10,620 nt of DNA from Methylacidiphilaceae bacterium UBA1321. GTDB taxonomy: Bacteria; Verrucomicrobiota; Verrucomicrobiia; Methylacidiphilales; UBA1321. The stretch spans positions 28,388 to 39,007 of the forward strand of contig DBTH01000221.1 in NCBI GenBank assembly GCA_002306945.1. The letters run 5' to 3'. Both the position numbers and the translations under genes were made by a program. Of this stretch, positions 5,772 through 10,620 are shown piece by piece (position 1 is the stretch's first letter; each line of letters begins with the position of its first letter). A model generated the notes under the pieces. That model saw nothing but the letters and a program-made list of their open reading frames with translations, did not search any database and was not told the origin of the DNA.

Positions 5772-6742
5772 AATCCGTTTATACAGCGCGCCGGAAGGGT
5801 TTTAGTCTCATTGAGCTTCTGGCGGCGATTGCCGTTCTGTCGATTCTGGGGCTGGTGATTGTACAGATCACATCGGCGGTCAGCCGGACGACAAGTCTGA
5901 GCAACCGGGCCATTGATGCCGACGCCCAGGTGCGCCTGGCGATGGAACGGATTGGACTCGATCTGTCGCAATTGATCAAGCGGCAGGACACCGATTTTAG
6001 CGCACAGAACGTTGCCGCAGGTACGGTCTCGAATATCCTGCTCTTTCTTTCCGATGTTGGTTCCACCGGTATCTCTACGTCGAACAACCGGGGGCTTTCC
6101 TTGATTGCCTATCGCGTGGCGCCGCACAGCGACAATCAAAACCGTGCCTGTTTGGTGCGGGCTGGAAAGGCCATTCCGTGGAACGCAACCGGTTCGATAG
6201 CGGCTGCGGGATTCATGGGACTTCAGTCCAACGGCTTGCCACTGACATTTGCGGACACCGCGTTCTCCTCTTTCCTGCCCGCTGCGGGAGATTTCGATGT
6301 ACTGGCTCCCGGAGTGATCCGGCTGATTGTGGGGTTCCAGCTCTACCCGGACAATAATTCCGTAACGCTGGTGGACGGAACGGTGGTTGCCAACGCGCGC
6401 GGGCAGATTGTCTATAGCGCTCCTGTCAAAACATTGACCTCGACCGACGGAACAACATCGGCCAGCTACATCGACGCGAGCCGCATCGCGGCGCTCGTGA
6501 TTGGTCTGGTTGCCATCGACCTGGATTCGCTCCGGCTGCTCAATGCCTCCCAGGTTTTGACTCTGGTGGGGGTCTTTGATGTACCGGCCAATTCCCTTTC
6601 CCCCGTTCAAGCCTGGGCGGCGACGGCGAACAATGCGGCTTCCTCTGCGGCGTTGTCCTCCGTGCCGCTGCCCGCCCGGCAATCCCTGCGGGTTTTTGAA
6701 CGCTTCTATCCGATAACTCCCTTCGCGTCGAAAGCTCCATGA
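5768..6742 (+). CDS. Verru_Chthon cassette protein C; GspJ-like pseudopilin
   Basis: 324-residue membrane-anchored pseudopilin. The leader ends Arg-Arg-Lys-Gly11, followed by FSLIELLAAIAVLSILGLVI with Glu16 as Glu+5, a textbook class III signal. Residues about 40-72 (SNRAIDADAQVRLAMERIGLDL) match the post-helix segment of GspJ/PilW proteins, where a long helix leads to a conserved D-L pair. The remainder is an Ala/Ser/Val-rich periplasmic domain with likely beta strands (VIRLIVGFQLY about 185-195, AALVIGLVAIDLDSLRLL about 239-256). Start ATG 5768 overlaps gene B, and its TGA overlaps the start of gene A; neither start has a clear ribosome site, so translational coupling is likely. Assigned to cassette family C (TIGR02599, from memory). 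Confidence 0.82.
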   Translation: MKSVYTARRKGFSLIELLAAIAVLSILGLVIVQITSAVSRTTSLSNRAIDADAQVRLAMERIGLDLSQLIKRQDTDFSAQNVAAGTVSNILLFLSDVGSTGISTSNNRGLSLIAYRVAPHSDNQNRACLVRAGKAIPWNATGSIAAAGFMGLQSNGLPLTFADTAFSSFLPAAGDFDVLAPGVIRLIVGFQLYPDNNSVTLVDGTVVANARGQIVYSAPVKTLTSTDGTTSASYIDASRIAALVIGLVAIDLDSLRLLNASQVLTLVGVFDVPANSLSPVQAWAATANNAASSAALSSVPLPARQSLRVFERFYPITPFASKAP

Positions 6743-9700
6743 CAATCCGGAATCCCCGATTATGGTCGCAAGATTCTCCCCGCCACCGGGGCATGGCCCT
6801 GGTGGTGACGTTATCGGCGGTTGTCCTGCTGACGGTTCTGGTGCTGGCTTTTTTTTCGCGTGCTCAGTTGAACCGTCAGGTCTCCTATTCGAGCACAAAC
6901 CTGGTCAAATCGGATTACCTGGCCCGCACGGCACTGACGGCCATTACCGGGCAGCTTCGCGATGAGATCACCGATACCTCGCGCTCTACGGTGACGACGA
7001 CATCGGGAGTATCGATCTATCAGCCATCGAGTCCGGCTTACTCGCTTCCTGCTGCGACCGGCACGGCATCGCCGACCGGTTCCATTGTCAAAGTTTCCGC
7101 GAGCGGCGTGGCCATTCGTCCCGGCGGTAGCGTTCAGGGTTCGTCCGTATCCATTTCGGCGTCGAGTCTGAATGGACGTTCTATTTCCGCCTCGCGCTGG
7201 TTCACCTCGTCGTCGAGCAGCCCCATGCTGGGTTCGCAGGACACGCTGCCCACATGGCTGTTTGTCACGCGCGGTAACGGGATCAAGACACCGACCCTTG
7301 CCAATGCGAAGAACGGCTTCAATAACGATTATGTCATCGGACGTTTCGCTTTTACGGTCTACGACATCGGGGGATTGCTTGATCTCAATCTGGCCGGTTA
7401 TCCGAGCGTGGCTTCGAGCGATGCCGCCGACAAAGCTTCCCCGGCTTATGCCGATCTTTCCGTTCTGGGGTTGGCGTCGTCGTCGATTTCGAGTCTTGTG
7501 ACCTGGCGCAACGCGGTGACGGGCGGCGATGCCGATACTTTCCGTGAATGGGCGTCCGGTCTGGTGCGCACATCGGGAACCTCCAATTCGACGGCTCTGG
7601 CTGCGGCGCGGTCGGGACACTTGTCTATAGCCTGTGGAGATAATGCGGTGCTGACCCGGCACGATCTGCTGAGAAATCCGGCGGTCAACTCGACAGCGGC
7701 GGGATTGCTCACCCATTTTTCACGGTCGCTGAACGCTCCCAGTTGGCGGCCGCTGGCCGATGCGAGTACGACCTATAAATACAAAACCAACGCGGAACTT
7801 TCCACGAGCGTGAATCGGAATATTCCCAATGTCCGCGCTACGGCGACTGCACCGTTCACTCATTACAAGGACGACGGCAGCACGGAGACGTATACCATTA
7901 CTATTGGAGAGTCCCTTCTCCAGCGGCGATTCTCGTTGGCTAAACTGTCGTGGATCACCTCTTCCGGTCCGAAGTCAGGCATTTCCGACGCGGCGATCCA
8001 GGCCTGTTTCGGATTGAAATGGGACAGCACGAACAATGTCTGGAATTATGTGGGCAGCGATGGCGCGACGACTGTGCAATCGGCAATCAAAACGCTCGCG
8101 GACGCCGCATCGGCGAAACGGGAACCCAATTTCTTTGAGCTACTCCAGGCCGGGATGTTGAGCGGTTCCCTCGGTAAGTCCGGCGCAACGGGTGCAAGCG
8201 ATACCGGGCATGGCTGTTCCTTTGGAGCTATCTATGGAGACGAAAGTAACAGATACTATCAGATCATCCGCATCGGCGCGAATATGATCGACCAGGTCGA
8301 TGCGGATAGTTATGTCACGACGATCAATTTCAACTCGTTGAATTTTTACGGCATCGAGGATCTGCCTTATTTCAACAAGGTCCTCGTGAAGATATACGGT
8401 TCGAATTTTGTCTTTGGAACTAATAAGGCTCCGCTGAACGTTTATCTTTGCTATGAGCTTTGGAATCCGCACCAGGCTTCGACTTCTTCCGCTACGCCGA
8501 CCGAATTTCGAGTGAAGATCAATGATGAGGCGACCTACGGGTATGGCTATATGTCCATGGCAGGCGGTATTAAAAGCACTGGTCCGACAACGCTGACTGT
8601 ACGCGATCTCTCTGGATCGACGGGCGATCCGATGGAGTTTTCGGTCGATTGTGCGAGTTCTGATCCAAAGAACAGTTATCGTGAACCGCGTTTGATACGG
8701 ACAGGAACAGGGGCGAAATCGACGGATTTGGCTGATACGGTCAACAATTATGGGACGCCGAATGCGGTTCAACTCGTTGATGCGGCTACCGACCTTTCTT
8801 CTGATCCCAATTTTTCCAAGATTGACTGGTTGGTTCTGAACTTTCATGCCACGGTTTTCAGTCTTCAGTACAAGGTCGGCGGTGTCTGGAAAACCTATAC
8901 GACTTTTCTGGGACATGAGGAAGCGGGCGGATTGACCGGAGTCGGTGGCAAGTCTCAATTCGTTCCTGCCTTGGGAATTACGAACGTATCGGGGATTCAT
9001 CCCAATCTTTATTTCCTGAGCAAGTCCGATCCGCGCACGTTCCGTTTCGACGCGCAGGGAGATATTAACGGCGGCGGCGATCCGGCGGATGTCTCCCTCC
9101 ACAAGGATGACAGCTCGTATGTCATCAATACCTATTACCTGCCGAGTTTCTATACCTACGCGACCAAAATCTGTCCGGCGGCGCTCCTGGCCCGCAATGA
9201 TTCGAGTGTTGCCGTCAATAGCGCGACATTTAGTTATTCCGACCCGGATACTATTTCAAGGCCCGCCGATGCCTGGTATGGCTGCAATCCTTTTGCTCAA
9301 GGGGTATCGACAGCGCGGCCGGTGATTCTCAATCGCCCGTTCCGCAATGTCGGCGAATTGGGTTATGTCTTTTGCGATATTCCGTGGAAGAGTGTGGACC
9401 TGTTCACGAGTTCGAGTCCGAATGCGATTCTGCTCGATTTGTTTTCCATCAGCGATGAGCCAAAGATTGTTGCGGGCCGTACTTCGTTGAACTCGCCGAT
9501 GAGCAAGGTATCACAGAGCATTCTCTCGGGAACTGCGTCGCTTTCCGGAGCGGAATCGATCGCGAGCGACTGGAAGAACTACATTTTCGGGGCGGGCGAT
9601 TACGCGCCGACCAGTCAGGTGCCCTACACGATCGCACAATTGCCGTCGTTTGTTTTTTCGAATCCCACATCGCTTTCTTCGCTGACTGTTAAAACGCAAC

Positions 9701-9918
9701 GGGAGGCAATGGTGCGGGCGTTCTCCGGTTCGACACAAAGCCGTACATGGAATTTGTTGATCGATGTGGTGGCTCAGACCGGGCGCTATCCATCGACGGC
9801 GGCGAGTTTGAACGATTTTCTGGTTGAGGGTGAGAGCCGCTACTGGCTTTCCATCGCGATTGACAGGTACACGGGAAAGATCATTGACCAGCAACTGGAA
9901 CCGGCAAACGAGAATTGA
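6739..9918 (+). CDS. Verru_Chthon cassette protein A; very large GspK/PilX-like protein
   Basis: 1059-residue protein with a single N-terminal membrane helix. Its start resembles GspK/PilX: a leader ending HRG18, then MALVVTLSAVVLLTVLVLAF, with Val rather than Glu at +5, as in GspK. At 208-220, YDIGGLLDLNLAG recalls the D-x-x-G-x-x-N-x-N segment of GspK. Residues about 85-170 are Ser/Thr-rich. Further motifs that I associate with cassette family A (TIGR02600, from memory) are QRRFSLAKLSWI (395-406), NRPFRNVGELGYVF (865-878) and the C-terminal TWNLLIDVVAQTGRYP (from 1003) followed by GESRYWLSIAIDRYTGKIIDQQLE. It is about three times the length of ordinary GspK. Role unknown; a pseudopilus tip subunit is the inference. 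Start ATG 6739 overlaps gene C by 4 bases. The frame is intact throughout. Confidence 0.85.
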   Translation: MTIRNPRLWSQDSPRHRGMALVVTLSAVVLLTVLVLAFFSRAQLNRQVSYSSTNLVKSDYLARTALTAITGQLRDEITDTSRSTVTTTSGVSIYQPSSPAYSLPAATGTASPTGSIVKVSASGVAIRPGGSVQGSSVSISASSLNGRSISASRWFTSSSSSPMLGSQDTLPTWLFVTRGNGIKTPTLANAKNGFNNDYVIGRFAFTVYDIGGLLDLNLAGYPSVASSDAADKASPAYADLSVLGLASSSISSLVTWRNAVTGGDADTFREWASGLVRTSGTSNSTALAAARSGHLSIACGDNAVLTRHDLLRNPAVNSTAAGLLTHFSRSLNAPSWRPLADASTTYKYKTNAELSTSVNRNIPNVRATATAPFTHYKDDGSTETYTITIGESLLQRRFSLAKLSWITSSGPKSGISDAAIQACFGLKWDSTNNVWNYVGSDGATTVQSAIKTLADAASAKREPNFFELLQAGMLSGSLGKSGATGASDTGHGCSFGAIYGDESNRYYQIIRIGANMIDQVDADSYVTTINFNSLNFYGIEDLPYFNKVLVKIYGSNFVFGTNKAPLNVYLCYELWNPHQASTSSATPTEFRVKINDEATYGYGYMSMAGGIKSTGPTTLTVRDLSGSTGDPMEFSVDCASSDPKNSYREPRLIRTGTGAKSTDLADTVNNYGTPNAVQLVDAATDLSSDPNFSKIDWLVLNFHATVFSLQYKVGGVWKTYTTFLGHEEAGGLTGVGGKSQFVPALGITNVSGIHPNLYFLSKSDPRTFRFDAQGDINGGGDPADVSLHKDDSSYVINTYYLPSFYTYATKICPAALLARNDSSVAVNSATFSYSDPDTISRPADAWYGCNPFAQGVSTARPVILNRPFRNVGELGYVFCDIPWKSVDLFTSSSPNAILLDLFSISDEPKIVAGRTSLNSPMSKVSQSILSGTASLSGAESIASDWKNYIFGAGDYAPTSQVPYTIAQLPSFVFSNPTSLSSLTVKTQREAMVRAFSGSTQSRTWNLLIDVVAQTGRYPSTAASLNDFLVEGESRYWLSIAIDRYTGKIIDQQLEPANEN

Positions 9919-9923
9919 AAAAT

Positions 9924-10620
9924 ATGAAGTCTGTTTTGAGAAGGATTTTGCAGAAGCTGAATTTGAGCTGGATTCTTTTGGGAATTCTGACGGTTTCGAC
10001 GCAGTCAGTCTGCGCGCAGCAGAAGACCGATGCGGTGCCGTTGATTCTGGAACCTGCTGAAAAGATGGAATGGACGATGACGGTTAAGATTTGCCGGGAA
10101 AATGCCGATGGCGGCGCGAATGCTCCCAGTACCACGCCGTTAGTCATTACCGTTCAGATAATCAAGGATGGACTGCTTCAGCACGTCATCATTACCGATA
10201 CCAACGGCGTGAAGCGCGATTTGTGGCGGATGGGCAATAACTCCCTGACAAAGACAGTCGAGCGCAAGCGGGTGGTTGTCGTTGCGGATAACGAGGAATC
10301 GACACCGTACGGTTATTATTCGCCCGGTTTCTACGGAATCGAGCATGTGAAACCCAGTCATGAATCGGGGATGGCTGAGTTTGAAAAGAACCGCTGTCGG
10401 CATTTCGCCGGAGCGTTGTCGTCCGAGAGTCAGTCGGGTGGGGCGAAAACGTACGAGGCGTGGTTTGACGCGAAGACCGGTCTTCCGCGCGGGTACAGGG
10501 AAGACGGGACGATCATCTCGTATGAATTCGCGCAGACGCCGCCTGCGGATTTGAAATTGCCGGGAGAATACCAGGCGGGATGGGACAAGAATCTGGCAAA
10601 TTTGAAACAGGCGGGGGTGC
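9924..10620 (+). CDS. Secreted protein of unknown function, cut by the window end
   Basis: An open frame from ATG 9924 runs off the window after 232 codons without a stop. It follows gene A by 5 bases, so it is probably in the same transcript. Residues 1-31 form a Sec signal peptide (MKSVLRR, a hydrophobic core SWILLGILTV, then SVCA before QQ); there is no lipobox despite the Cys at 30. The visible mature part looks like antiparallel beta-strands: EWTMTVKI, LVITVQIIKD, LQHVIITDTNG, RVVVVADN, YEAWFDAKTGLPRGY, TIISYEFA, LKLPGEY. The pattern of a strand, 'TGLPR', a strand and 'LKLP' resembles LolA/LppX-like lipoprotein-carrier folds, but this is only a resemblance. I do not recognise the family. 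The gene is confident; the function is not assigned. Confidence 0.8.
   Translation, partial: MKSVLRRILQKLNLSWILLGILTVSTQSVCAQQKTDAVPLILEPAEKMEWTMTVKICRENADGGANAPSTTPLVITVQIIKDGLLQHVIITDTNGVKRDLWRMGNNSLTKTVERKRVVVVADNEESTPYGYYSPGFYGIEHVKPSHESGMAEFEKNRCRHFAGALSSESQSGGAKTYEAWFDAKTGLPRGYREDGTIISYEFAQTPPADLKLPGEYQAGWDKNLANLKQAGV

Noticed and set aside
5705..6898. 397-codon minus-strand frame opposite cassette C and A
   Set aside because: Crosses two real genes, has an Arg/Gly-rich composition and no motifs; codon-bias shadow.
8140..9102. 320-codon minus-strand frame inside gene A
   Set aside because: Antisense shadow; gene A is continuous here and matches its family on both sides.
1..10620. CRISPR array, insertion sequence, tRNA/rRNA, toxin-antitoxin or phage genes
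   Set aside because: No regular repeats, terminal inverted repeats, transposase motifs, cloverleaf-like segments or small toxin genes were seen; the window is densely coding.

Overview
The window most likely comes from a member of the Verrucomicrobiota. The main reason is a run of four overlapping genes at 4498-9918 whose products match, from memory of the families, the 'Verru_Chthon cassette' proteins D, B, C and A. These were first defined in Verrucomicrobium spinosum and Chthoniobacter flavus. The DNA is GC-rich and almost fully coding, with no mobile element, CRISPR array or RNA gene visible.

Layout: (1) An adenylate kinase gene lies on the minus strand (43-660). (2) A 186-base divergent intergenic region follows, with a possible promoter and terminator-like leader hairpin for adk. 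(3) An L-lactate dehydrogenase gene lies on the plus strand (847-1788), followed by a weak terminator candidate. (4) A plus-strand series of seven closely packed genes begins at 1905 and runs off the window. It comprises a secreted LamG plus SGNH/GDSL esterase (CE12-like), a five-bladed propeller glycosidase with no visible signal peptide, cassette proteins D, B, C and A, and a secreted protein of unknown function cut by the window end.

Most junctions in the series are 4-base stop/start overlaps (ATGA three times, TTGA once). The remaining gaps are 23 and 5 bases, so co-transcription is plausible. D, B and C carry class III (prepilin-type) signals with Glu at +5. A carries a G/M cleavage-like site with no Glu+5. 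The order D-B-C-A parallels the minor pseudopilin series GspH-I-J-K of type II secretion systems, with A as the GspK-like member. A working picture is a trans-envelope pseudopilus tip module encoded next to polysaccharide-active enzymes. The structural parallel is read from the sequence and family knowledge; the functional link to the enzymes is inference. No ATPase, secretin, platform protein or prepilin peptidase gene is present here, so any such machine would need parts encoded elsewhere.
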